Positions 6,116-12,400 of a stretch of 12,632 bases of DNA are shown piece after piece (within the stretch, counting starts at the first letter, position 1; every line of letters starts with the position of its first letter). Both the position numbers and the translations under genes were made by a program. The stretch is from assembly GCA_946482115.1 (NCBI GenBank), contig CAMLQP010000059.1, positions 1-12,632 of the forward strand, given 5' to 3'. The stretch is from an uncultured Comamonadaceae bacterium (lineage in GTDB: Bacteria; Pseudomonadota; Gammaproteobacteria; Burkholderiales; Burkholderiaceae). Below the pieces are notes generated by a model. That model was not told the DNA's origin and did no database searches. It saw only the letters and a program-made list of their open reading frames with translations.

Positions 6116-7275
6116 GTCGCGCGCAGCTGCGCAAAGAAGGCATCGACCTGGCGTTGCGCGTTCTCGCGCAGGGCCTGGTCGCGCTGCAGGCAGGCCTGCG
6201 GGTCGTTCAGCTCGCGCGCACCGGTTTCGCCCACGGCGCGTGAGGCGTCCTGCACCCGCTGGCAGACGGGCTGGCGGATCCGGCCCCAGCGCTCGATGGC
6301 GGCCTCCACGGCACCGGCAGAGCCGTCCAGCTGGTGGGCCAGCTCCACCGCATCGGCCATGGCCATGGCGCCGCCCTGGCCCATGAAGGGCGTGGAGGCG
6401 TGCGCGGCATCGCCGATCAGCAGCACCCGACCCCGGTGCCAGGGCAGCGGGGCAACGACCTCCTCCACGGCGGTGTAGAGCACCTCGGACCCTTCATCCA
6501 GCTCGTTGAGAAAGGGCCGCGCCGGTCCCTGGAACTCGGCGAAGCTCTCGCGCATGAGCGCGGGCCAGCGTGCCGGGTCCATCCATTGGCCTTCGGGCTG
6601 GCGAACTGTGCCAAACAGGTAGAGGTGGTCTTCGCTGATCGGCATGATGCCCAGGCGCTTTCCCGGCCCCATCAACATGACCTTGTCGCGCAGTGCCGGC
6701 GGGCGGCGGTGCACGCTGCGCCAGACCCCGAAGCCGCTGTAGCGCGGGGGCAGCTCGCCACACACCAGGGCCCGCACCTGCGAACGCACGCCGTCGGCGC
6801 CGATCACGAGGTCGAAGCGCTCCTGGCAGTCGTCGCTGAAGGTGACGGTCACGCCCTGCGTGTCCGGCTCGAGCCGGGTGAACGAGGTGCCGAGCCGGGG
6901 CGCGAGCCCCAGGCCGTCCAGGTGGCGCACCAGCACCCGGTGCAGCTCGGCCCGCTTGATGCCCAGGATGGCGGGCAGCCGGCCGTCGGCCGAGTGCGGG
7001 TAGAACACGTCCACGATGGGCTGGCCCAGGTGGTCCAGGTAGCGGTTGCGGCCCTGATCGACCGCGAAGCCGGCGGCCAGCACCGCTTCGGCCACGCCGA
7101 TGTCGCGCAGGCTTTCCAGGCCGTTGCTGTAGACGAAGATGCCCGAGCTCTGGAAGCGCCAGACGGGCTGTTTCTCGATCAGCGTGACGAGATGGCCGCG
7201 CCGGGCCAGCGCGGCGGCGGTGCAGCAGCCGGCGATGCCGGCGCCGATGATGAGTGTGCGAAGCGGAGTGGACAT
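6109..7275 (-). CDS. FAD-dependent monooxygenase (aromatic-ring hydroxylase type)
   Basis: A flavoprotein monooxygenase of the PHBH/salicylate-hydroxylase/UbiH superfamily; such enzymes use NAD(P)H and O2 to hydroxylate aromatic or related compounds. The 388-residue protein has the FAD ADP-binding motif GAGIAG (11-16) with an acidic residue, E34, ending the second strand. It also has the DG motif GADGVRS (159-165) and the GD motif [15 protein letters not shown] (288-302) that binds the FAD ribityl chain. No export signal is seen, so it is cytoplasmic. The ATG at 7275 is preferred over one 81 bases upstream because the FAD strand begins five residues later and the extra N-terminus is Pro/Gly-rich and unlike the family. 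It lies 84 bp downstream of an araC-type gene on the same strand, a likely regulator. Its stop overlaps the end of ruvC by seven bases on the opposite strand. The substrate is unknown. Confidence 0.93.
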   Translation of the reverse strand: MSTPLRTLIIGAGIAGCCTAAALARRGHLVTLIEKQPVWRFQSSGIFVYSNGLESLRDIGVAEAVLAAGFAVDQGRNRYLDHLGQPIVDVFYPHSADGRLPAILGIKRAELHRVLVRHLDGLGLAPRLGTSFTRLEPDTQGVTVTFSDDCQERFDLVIGADGVRSQVRALVCGELPPRYSGFGVWRSVHRRPPALRDKVMLMGPGKRLGIMPISEDHLYLFGTVRQPEGQWMDPARWPALMRESFAEFQGPARPFLNELDEGSEVLYTAVEEVVAPLPWHRGRVLLIGDAAHASTPFMGQGGAMAMADAVELAHQLDGSAGAVEAAIERWGRIRQPVCQRVQDASRAVGETGARELNDPQACLQRDQALRENAQRQVDAFFAQLRATQ

Positions 7276-7295
7276 GGGGCCATGCGGGGTGGACA
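7263..7295. repeat. 12-bp direct repeat with 21-bp spacing at the monooxygenase start
   Basis: GCGGAGTGGACA at 7263-7274 and GCGGGGTGGACA at 7284-7295 agree at 11 of 12 bases and are 21 bp apart start to start, about two helical turns. AraC-family dimers typically bind tandem direct half-sites with such spacing. The first copy covers the start codon of the monooxygenase, so binding would more naturally repress. GTGGAC is a common Val-Asp coding hexamer in this DNA, so chance is possible. Confidence 0.35.
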
Positions 7296-7311
7296 GGCCC
7301 CGATGCTGCCC

Positions 7312-7343
7312 GGCCGGCCCTGGTGGTTCAACCACCGCCGGCC
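7312..7343. promoter_or_regulatory. Bulged palindrome between the araC-type and monooxygenase genes
   Basis: GGTGGTT (7322-7328) and AACCACC (7330-7336) form a perfect dyad around C7329. After a three-base bulge (7319-7321), GGCCGGC (7312-7318) pairs with GCCGGCC (7337-7343). It lies about 37-68 bases before the monooxygenase start and just after the AraC-type stop. It could be an operator, or an RNA hairpin limiting read-through. No T-run follows on the minus strand, so a standard intrinsic terminator is unlikely. This gap holds no other feature apart from the direct repeat. Confidence 0.45.
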
Positions 7344-7359
7344 CGGAACCGACCACCGA

Positions 7360-8307
7360 TCAACCGCCGTGCTGGCGCTGGTAGGCGTGGGGCGTGACGC
7401 CCATCTGGCGCTCGAAGGCACGCGCCAGGGCCTTGTCCGACCCGTAGCCGACCGCCTCGGCCACCGCCCACAGGCTGAGCCGGCGCTCGCGCAGCAGCTG
7501 CGATGCCAGGGCCATGCGGTGACGGGTCAGGTATTCCATGGGTGGACAGCCCACCAGGCCGGCGAAGCGCTCGCTGAGCACGCTGCGCGACAGGCCGCAG
7601 GCGCGTGCCAGCGTGTCCAGCGTCCAGTGCTGGGCCGGGGCCTGGTGCAGGCGCTCCAGCGCGGTGGCGATGCGCACGTCGTCCAGCCCCTGCCACCAGT
7701 GCTCGCGGCCGCCGGGGGCCGACAGCAGATGCTGCTGCAGCAGGTGCACCAGCAGCAGGTCGGACAGGCGCGCGGCGCTGAGCTGCCAGCCCGGGTGCTG
7801 GTGCAGCGTCTCGTCCACCAGGCCCTGCATGGAGAGCGCCAGCAGCGCGTTGGCCGGTGCGTCGTCCTGGCGCAGCACGATCAGCGCGGGCAGGGGCTGC
7901 AGTAGCGGGCGCAGCGCCGCCGCAGGCATCCACACGTGCAGCGAGTACAGGGCCGTGGCCGCGCCGCCACCGCCATGGGTGAAGGTGATGGGGTGGTCGC
8001 CGTGCCGGCCTTGCTGGTGTTTCTCTATCAGCTCGCGAAAGGGCATGGCGGGTAGCCCGGGGTCGGACGCCACGGTGTGCGCGCCGCCGTGGGGCAGCAG
8101 CGCGATGTCGCCGCTGCGCAGCAGCACTGGCGGCTCGCCCTCGGGCGTCAGCCAGTAGGGCGCGCCCACGCCGAGGCGGATCAGCAGGCCTTCGACACCA
8201 TGGGAGCGCAGCGACCACGGCGCCGACATGTCGAAGCGCGCGGTGGTGGCGCGCTCGGAGCGGCAGGCGGCGAGCACGCGGCTCAGGGTGTCGGCCTGGG
8301 GTGGCAT
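7360..8307 (-). CDS. AraC-family transcriptional regulator with N-terminal cupin-like domain
   Basis: A 315-residue DNA-binding regulator. The N-terminal half resembles the cupin-type sensor domain of one AraC subgroup: FDMSAPWSLR at 25-34, then GDIALLPHGGAH at 66-77, a conserved GD-x(4)-PHG-x2-H core. It presumably binds a small effector. The C-terminal AraC module at about 210-312 holds two helix-turn-helices: LDTLARACGLSRSVLSERFA (230-249) and a second at about 279-301 (AVAEAVGYGSDKALARAFER), ending in the usual G-x-TPHAY segment. It starts ten bases after the radA stop, so it may be read from the radA promoter as well as its own. The monooxygenase gene follows 84 bp downstream on the same strand and is its most likely target. 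The natural effector cannot be told from the sequence. The start agrees with the family's normal length; no strong Shine-Dalgarno is visible. Confidence 0.93.
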   Translation of the reverse strand: MPPQADTLSRVLAACRSERATTARFDMSAPWSLRSHGVEGLLIRLGVGAPYWLTPEGEPPVLLRSGDIALLPHGGAHTVASDPGLPAMPFRELIEKHQQGRHGDHPITFTHGGGGAATALYSLHVWMPAAALRPLLQPLPALIVLRQDDAPANALLALSMQGLVDETLHQHPGWQLSAARLSDLLLVHLLQQHLLSAPGGREHWWQGLDDVRIATALERLHQAPAQHWTLDTLARACGLSRSVLSERFAGLVGCPPMEYLTRHRMALASQLLRERRLSLWAVAEAVGYGSDKALARAFERQMGVTPHAYQRQHGG

Positions 8308-8317
8308 GTTCCAGCGG

Positions 8318-9691
8318 TCAGAGCGTGCGCACCACGTCCAGCGCCTGCTCGATGCGTTCGACCGCGTGGATGGTCAGACCGGCAAACGCTGGGTCGTTCT
8401 TGCGTGGCGCGTTGGCCTTTGGCACCACGGCCACCGAAAAGCCGAGCTTGGCGGCTTCCTTCAGCCGCTCCTGGCCGCGCGGGGCGGGGCGCACCTCGCC
8501 GGCCAGACCCACCTCGCCAAAGGCGATGAAACCCTTGGGCAGGGCCTTGCCGCGCAGGCTGGAGGTGATGGCCAGCATCACCGCCAGATCGGCCGCCGGC
8601 TCGGCGATGCGCACGCCGCCGACCGCGTTGACGAACACGTCCTGGTCCAGGCAGGCCACGCCCGCGTGGCGGTGCAGCACCGCCAGCAGCATGGCCAGGC
8701 GGTCGCGGTCCAGCCCCACCGAGAGGCGGCGCGGGCTGGGCCCGCCGCTGTCCACCAGCGCCTGGATCTCGACCAGCAGCGGGCGCGTGCCCTCCAGCGT
8801 GACGAGCACGCAGCTGCCCGGTACCGGCTCGCTGTGCTGGGAGAGGAAGATGGCGCTCGGGTTGCTGACGCCCTTGAGGCCTTTTTCGGTCATGGCGAAC
8901 ACGCCGATCTCGTTGACCGCGCCAAAGCGGTTCTTGATCGCGCGCACCAGGCGGAAGCTGCTGTGGGTGTCGCCCTCGAAATAGAGCACGGTGTCCACCA
9001 TGTGCTCCAGCACGCGCGGGCCGGCCAGCGCACCTTCCTTGGTGACGTGACCGACCAGCACCATGGCGGTGCCACCGGCCTTGGCCACGCGGGTGAGGTG
9101 GGCCGCGCATTCGCGCACCTGGGCCACCGAGCCGGGCGCGGAGCTGAGCTGGTCGGAGTAGACGGTCTGGATGGAGTCGATCACCGCGATGGCCGGCTTG
9201 TGCGCGTCCACGGTGGCGAGGATCTTCTCGAGCTGGGTTTCGGCCAGAACCTGGACCCGGCTGTCCACCAGCCCCAGCCGGCGTGAGCGCAGCGCCACCT
9301 GCGCACCGCTTTCCTCGCCGGTGATGTACAGGCTCTTCATGCCGCCGCGCTGCAGCGCGTCCAGTGCCTGCAGCAGCAGCGTGGATTTGCCGATGCCCGG
9401 ATCGCCGCCGATCAGCACGACGCCACCTTCGACCACGCCGCCGCCCAGCACCCGGTCCAGCTCGTCCAGGCCGGTGGGCGTGCGCGCCACGTCGGCCGCC
9501 TCGATATCGGCCAGCACCGCGAGCTGGCTGGCCGGCGCCAGCGCGGCAAAGCGGTTCTTGGCCGGGGCGGTGTTTTCTGCCACCGATTCCACCAGCGTGT
9601 TCCAGGCGTTGCAGTGCGGGCACTTGCCCAGCCAGCGCGGGCTGGTGCCGCCACATTCGCCGCAGGTGTAGAGGGTCTTGTCCTTGGCCAT
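8318..9691 (-). CDS. radA: DNA repair/recombination ATPase RadA (Sms)
   Basis: Bacterial RadA is a RecA-like, DnaB-like hexameric ATPase that drives branch migration of recombination intermediates and helps repair. The 457-residue product has normal length and all family landmarks. The N-terminal four-cysteine zinc finger uses C10, C13, C24 and C27. Walker A is GGDPGIGKST at 95-104, and Walker B is IAVIDSIQTVY around D172. The diagnostic KNRFG motif is at 253-257. A C-terminal Lon-protease-like domain (about 300-457, with GEVGLAGEVRP at 392-402) lacks proteolytic function in the family. The ATG lies two bases after the stop of the upstream hydrolase gene, so the two are probably one unit, with the AraC-type gene ten bases further on. 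RuvC, which acts on the same kind of junction, is encoded 2.2 kb away on the other strand, a possible functional echo but not an operon. Confidence 0.97.
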   Translation of the reverse strand: MAKDKTLYTCGECGGTSPRWLGKCPHCNAWNTLVESVAENTAPAKNRFAALAPASQLAVLADIEAADVARTPTGLDELDRVLGGGVVEGGVVLIGGDPGIGKSTLLLQALDALQRGGMKSLYITGEESGAQVALRSRRLGLVDSRVQVLAETQLEKILATVDAHKPAIAVIDSIQTVYSDQLSSAPGSVAQVRECAAHLTRVAKAGGTAMVLVGHVTKEGALAGPRVLEHMVDTVLYFEGDTHSSFRLVRAIKNRFGAVNEIGVFAMTEKGLKGVSNPSAIFLSQHSEPVPGSCVLVTLEGTRPLLVEIQALVDSGGPSPRRLSVGLDRDRLAMLLAVLHRHAGVACLDQDVFVNAVGGVRIAEPAADLAVMLAITSSLRGKALPKGFIAFGEVGLAGEVRPAPRGQERLKEAAKLGFSVAVVPKANAPRKNDPAFAGLTIHAVERIEQALDVVRTL

Positions 9692-9692
9692 G

Positions 9693-10292
9693 TCAGGAAA
9701 GGTCGAGGAACGCCAACATCGCGTCGATGTGGGCGTCGAAATCCGAAATCGCGTGGTCGCCGCCCGCCAGCACGGTCATGTGGGCTCCCACGCAGCCGGC
9801 GGTCATCTCGCGCCAGTCCAGCACCTCATCGCCCTGGGCGATCAGCGCCCAGGCGTCGCGCAGCGGCAGCCGGACGCCGGCTTCCAGTTCCAGCAGTTCG
9901 TCGACGAAGCGCGGCTCGAAGAAGAAGCGTTCATCGGGGTTTTGCCAGGTGGTCTGCTCGCCGATGTGGGCGGCCAGGTCGCGCGCCGGATGTATGGCCG
10001 GGTTGAGCAGCGCCACCCGGCAGCCCAGCTGCCCATGGAGCCAGCGCGCATAGAAACCGCCCAGGGAGGAGCCGACCACCGCCATGCGCTCGCGCGGCCA
10101 GCCGGCCACGCCCTGTCGCACCAGGTCCATCGCCGCGCGCGGCGAGGGTGGCAGCTGCGGGCACCACCAGGTCACGCCCGGGTGGTCGCGTGCCACGCGC
10201 CCGGCCATCTTCAGGGCTTTCATGGACTGCGGGGACGAGCGGAAACCGTGCAGATAGAGCAGGTGGGTGGCGGCCGGCGGGGAGGAGGGCAT
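9693..10292 (-). CDS. YqiA/YcfP-family alpha/beta hydrolase (predicted esterase)
   Basis: A small 199-residue cytoplasmic serine hydrolase of the UPF0227-type YqiA family; E. coli YqiA is an esterase for short acyl chains, with unclear physiological substrate. Visible features are YLHGFRSSPQS (13-23), where HG begins the oxyanion-hole strand; the nucleophile elbow GSSLGG (74-79) with S76; the acidic residue in GDEVLDW (154-160), D155 or D159; and the catalytic histidine H180 in GGDHAISDF (177-185). The triad is therefore complete. The ATG at 10292 is the only methionine before the first strand. It has no Shine-Dalgarno, because the preceding bases are pyrimidine-rich. The gene diverges from rodA with only 23 bases between start codons and is followed within two bases by radA. 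Confidence 0.88.
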   Translation of the reverse strand: MPSSPPAATHLLYLHGFRSSPQSMKALKMAGRVARDHPGVTWWCPQLPPSPRAAMDLVRQGVAGWPRERMAVVGSSLGGFYARWLHGQLGCRVALLNPAIHPARDLAAHIGEQTTWQNPDERFFFEPRFVDELLELEAGVRLPLRDAWALIAQGDEVLDWREMTAGCVGAHMTVLAGGDHAISDFDAHIDAMLAFLDLS

Positions 10293-10301
10293 GGGGGAGA
10301 A

Positions 10302-10310
10302 GGATAATCC
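10302..10310. promoter_or_regulatory. Symmetric -10-like element GGATAATCC between divergent genes
   Basis: GGATAATCC is a nine-base dyad. Read on the plus strand it gives GATAAT (10303-10308), five of six matches to the sigma-70 -10, seven bases before the rodA ATG. Read on the minus strand it gives GATTAT (10309-10304), four of six, eleven bases before the hydrolase ATG. No -35 box is obvious on either side. GGAGAAGGA just upstream could instead be a rather distant Shine-Dalgarno for rodA. Confidence 0.4.
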
Positions 10311-10315
10311 ACGCC

Positions 10316-11473
10316 ATGGCAGTCGTTATCGAGAAACCGTCGCTCCTGCAGCGCGTCGCCCCGGTGTTCCAGGGGTTTGACGGGCCGCTGGCCTTCGCCG
10401 TCTTTTTGCTGGCCGCCATGGGCCTCACGGTGATGTACTCGGTCGGTTACGACCATGGCTCGCGTTTCGCCGACCATGGCCGCAACATGCTGATCGCGGG
10501 CGCGGTGATGTTCGTGGTCGCGCAGATCTCGCCGCAGCGGCTGCTGTCGCTCGCGTTGCCGCTTTACACCAGCGGCGTGCTGCTGCTGCTGGCGGTGGAG
10601 CTGTTCGGCGTCACGCGCAAGGGCGCCACGCGCTGGCTGGACATCCAGCTGACCGTGATACAGCCCAGCGAGATCATGAAGGTGGCCATGCCGCTGATGC
10701 TGGCCTGGTGGTTCCAGAAGCGCGAGGGCCAGCTGCGGGCGCTGGATTTCGCCGTCGCGGCGGTGCTGCTGGGCGTGCCGGTGGGGCTGATCCTCAAGCA
10801 GCCTGACCTGGGCACCTCGCTGCTGGTGCTGTCCTCGGGCCTGTTCGTCATCTTCTTCGCGGGCCTGAGCTGGAAGCTCATCCTGCCGCCGGTGATCGTG
10901 GGCGTCGCTGGCGTCGTCACGCTGATCGTGATGGAGCCCGAGTGGTGCGCGCCCGGCGTGGACTGGAAGGTGCTGCACGAGTACCAGCGCATGCGGGTGT
11001 GCACCCTGCTGGACCCGTTCAAGGACCCGCTGGGCAAGGGTTTCCACATCATCCAGGGCATGATCGCCATCGGCTCGGGCGGCGTCTGGGGCAAGGGTTT
11101 CATGCAGGGCACGCAGACCCACCTCGAATTCATCCCCGAGCGCACCACCGACTTCATCTTCGCCGGCCTGTCCGAGGAATTCGGCCTGGTGGGCGTCATT
11201 GCCCTGTTGCTGGCCTTCATCTTCCTGATCTACCGCGGGCTGATGATCGCGCTCGAGGGGCCCACGCTGTTCTCGCGCCTGCTCGCGGGGGCGATGACGC
11301 TCAACTTCTTCGTCTACGCCTTCGTCAACATGGGCATGGTCAGCGGCATCCTGCCGGTGGTGGGCGTGCCGCTGCCCTTCATCAGCTACGGTGGCACCGC
11401 CATGGTCACCCTGGGTGCCTGCCTGGGCGTGCTGATGTCGGTGGCACGGTCCAAGCGGTCGATGCAGTCATGA
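10316..11473 (+). CDS. rodA: SEDS peptidoglycan polymerase RodA
   Basis: RodA is the membrane glycosyltransferase of the rod-shape (elongasome) complex, polymerising lipid II with its partner transpeptidase PBP2. The 385-residue protein has about ten membrane spans. It keeps the SEDS landmarks RKGATRWLDIQ (101-111) with QPSEIMK (116-122), the LKQPDLGTS loop (160-168), and ERTTDFIFAGLSEEFG (275-290) with the presumed catalytic D279. The C-terminal GILPVVGVPLPFISYGGTAM is at 344-363. These features separate it from FtsW mainly by overall sequence, so RodA is preferred but not proven. The ATG at 10316 is chosen because the upstream frame runs antisense through the neighbouring hydrolase. The usual companions mreBCD and mrdA are not upstream, where there is a divergent hydrolase gene. 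The stop overlaps the next gene's start (ATGA). Confidence 0.95.
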   Translation: MAVVIEKPSLLQRVAPVFQGFDGPLAFAVFLLAAMGLTVMYSVGYDHGSRFADHGRNMLIAGAVMFVVAQISPQRLLSLALPLYTSGVLLLLAVELFGVTRKGATRWLDIQLTVIQPSEIMKVAMPLMLAWWFQKREGQLRALDFAVAAVLLGVPVGLILKQPDLGTSLLVLSSGLFVIFFAGLSWKLILPPVIVGVAGVVTLIVMEPEWCAPGVDWKVLHEYQRMRVCTLLDPFKDPLGKGFHIIQGMIAIGSGGVWGKGFMQGTQTHLEFIPERTTDFIFAGLSEEFGLVGVIALLLAFIFLIYRGLMIALEGPTLFSRLLAGAMTLNFFVYAFVNMGMVSGILPVVGVPLPFISYGGTAMVTLGACLGVLMSVARSKRSMQS

Positions 11474-12351
11474 AGCAGGTTGCCCTCATCGGCGCGGGCA
11501 ACATGGGCGGCGCCATGGTCGAACGGCTGTGCGAGCGCGGCTGGACCGTGACCGTTTGTGACGTGGCCGAGCCGGCGCGTCGGCGGGCGCTGGCGGCGGG
11601 CGCGCAGGTGGTGGACAGCGCCCGCGACGCTGCGGCGAACCTGCCCGAAGGCGGCGCGCTGATCGTCTGCGTGGTGGACGCTGCCCAGACCCGCGACGTG
11701 CTGGAGGGCCGCGGCGGCGCAGCCGGGGCGTTGCAGCCGGGCCAGACCGTGATCCTGTGTCCCACCATCTCGCCCGACGACGTCGAGAACCTCGCGCTGG
11801 AGCTTGCTCCGCTGGGAGTGGACACGCTGGACGCACCCATGTCTGGCGGTCCCGCGCGGGCGCGCGACGGCAGCATGAGCCTGATGGTGGCCGGCAATGC
11901 CGACGTGGTGGTGCGCCACCAGCCGCTGCTGGACGACCTCTCCAGCCGCCTGTTCCGGGTTGGCACCCGCGTGGGGGATGGCGCGCGCACCAAGCTGGTC
12001 AACAACCTGCTGGCCGGCATCAACCTCGTGGGCGCGGCCGAGGCCATGGCCCTGGCCGAACGCCTGGGGCTGGATGCGGCCGCCACGCTGGGCGTGATCG
12101 AGCAGTCCAGCGGCCAGAGCTGGATAGGCTCCGACCGCATGCGCCGCGCCCTGGCCGGCGATTTCGAGCCGCGCGCCCACGTGACTCTGCTGGAGAAGGA
12201 CACCGGCCTGGCCGTGGCCATGGCGCGGGCCGCCGGCTTTGCCGGCCCGCTGGGTCCGCATGCCTCCGAGGCCTTCCGCGCCGCCCATGCGGCCGGCCTG
12301 GCCCACCTGGACGACGCCGCGCTGCTGTTGTGGCTGCGCCAGCGGGCCTGA
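11470..12351 (+). CDS. NAD(P)-dependent beta-hydroxyacid dehydrogenase (3-hydroxyisobutyrate dehydrogenase family)
   Basis: Members oxidise beta-hydroxyacids (3-hydroxyisobutyrate, tartronate, threonate and others) or run in the reverse direction. The 293-residue product has the Rossmann motif GAGNMGGAM (8-16). An aspartate, D31, ends the second strand, which favours NAD over NADP. The substrate-binding block DAPMSGGPARARDGSMSLM (121-139) follows. The catalytic lysine K175 and asparagine N179 lie in the ARTKLVNNLLAGIN segment (172-185), and the C-terminal LLEKDTGLA (240-248) carries the substrate-contacting K243-D244. The protein is cytosolic and appears complete. The ATG overlaps the rodA stop by four bases, so translation is probably coupled to rodA despite the unrelated role. 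The substrate cannot be assigned; no pathway partner lies nearby. Confidence 0.92.
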   Translation: MKQVALIGAGNMGGAMVERLCERGWTVTVCDVAEPARRRALAAGAQVVDSARDAAANLPEGGALIVCVVDAAQTRDVLEGRGGAAGALQPGQTVILCPTISPDDVENLALELAPLGVDTLDAPMSGGPARARDGSMSLMVAGNADVVVRHQPLLDDLSSRLFRVGTRVGDGARTKLVNNLLAGINLVGAAEAMALAERLGLDAAATLGVIEQSSGQSWIGSDRMRRALAGDFEPRAHVTLLEKDTGLAVAMARAAGFAGPLGPHASEAFRAAHAAGLAHLDDAALLLWLRQRA

Positions 12352-12388
12352 TTTGCCCCCGACGCGCGCGCGGGTGGCTCCGGCTTCC

Positions 12389-12394
12389 TACAAT
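12389..12394 (+). promoter_or_regulatory. -10-like hexamer TACAAT before tldD
   Basis: TACAAT matches the -10 consensus at five of six positions and lies six bases before the tldD ATG in the 49-bp intergenic gap. There is no Shine-Dalgarno between it and the ATG (GGCCCC only). Transcription from it would start at or within a base or two of the start codon. A -35 element is not apparent. Confidence 0.5.
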
Positions 12395-12400
12395 GGCCCC

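Noticed and set aside
7312..7343. Intrinsic terminator after the araC-type gene
   Set aside because: A stem exists, but neither strand shows a T-run after it, so it is listed only as a possible regulatory dyad.
7273..7356. Longer N-terminus for the monooxygenase starting at 7356
   Set aside because: It would add 27 Gly/Pro-rich residues before the FAD-binding strand and would place the palindrome and repeats inside coding sequence; family proteins normally start close to the GxGxxG strand.
6334..7905. 523-residue open frame on the plus strand across the monooxygenase and araC-type genes
   Set aside because: It runs antisense through two recognisable genes and their intergenic gap, with low-complexity composition and no domain. 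It arises from few stop codons at this base composition.
10220..11122. 300-residue minus-strand frame opposite rodA
   Set aside because: A Gln/His/Arg-rich shadow of rodA codons with no recognisable domain.
10942..11469. Upstream extension of the hydroxyacid dehydrogenase frame
   Set aside because: It lies within rodA in another phase. The Rossmann strand begins just after the ATG at 11470.
12352..12400. Terminator or small RNA between the dehydrogenase and tldD
   Set aside because: Only 49 bases, with a GC alternation (CGCGCGCG) but no stable stem followed by T residues; the only supported signal is the -10-like hexamer.
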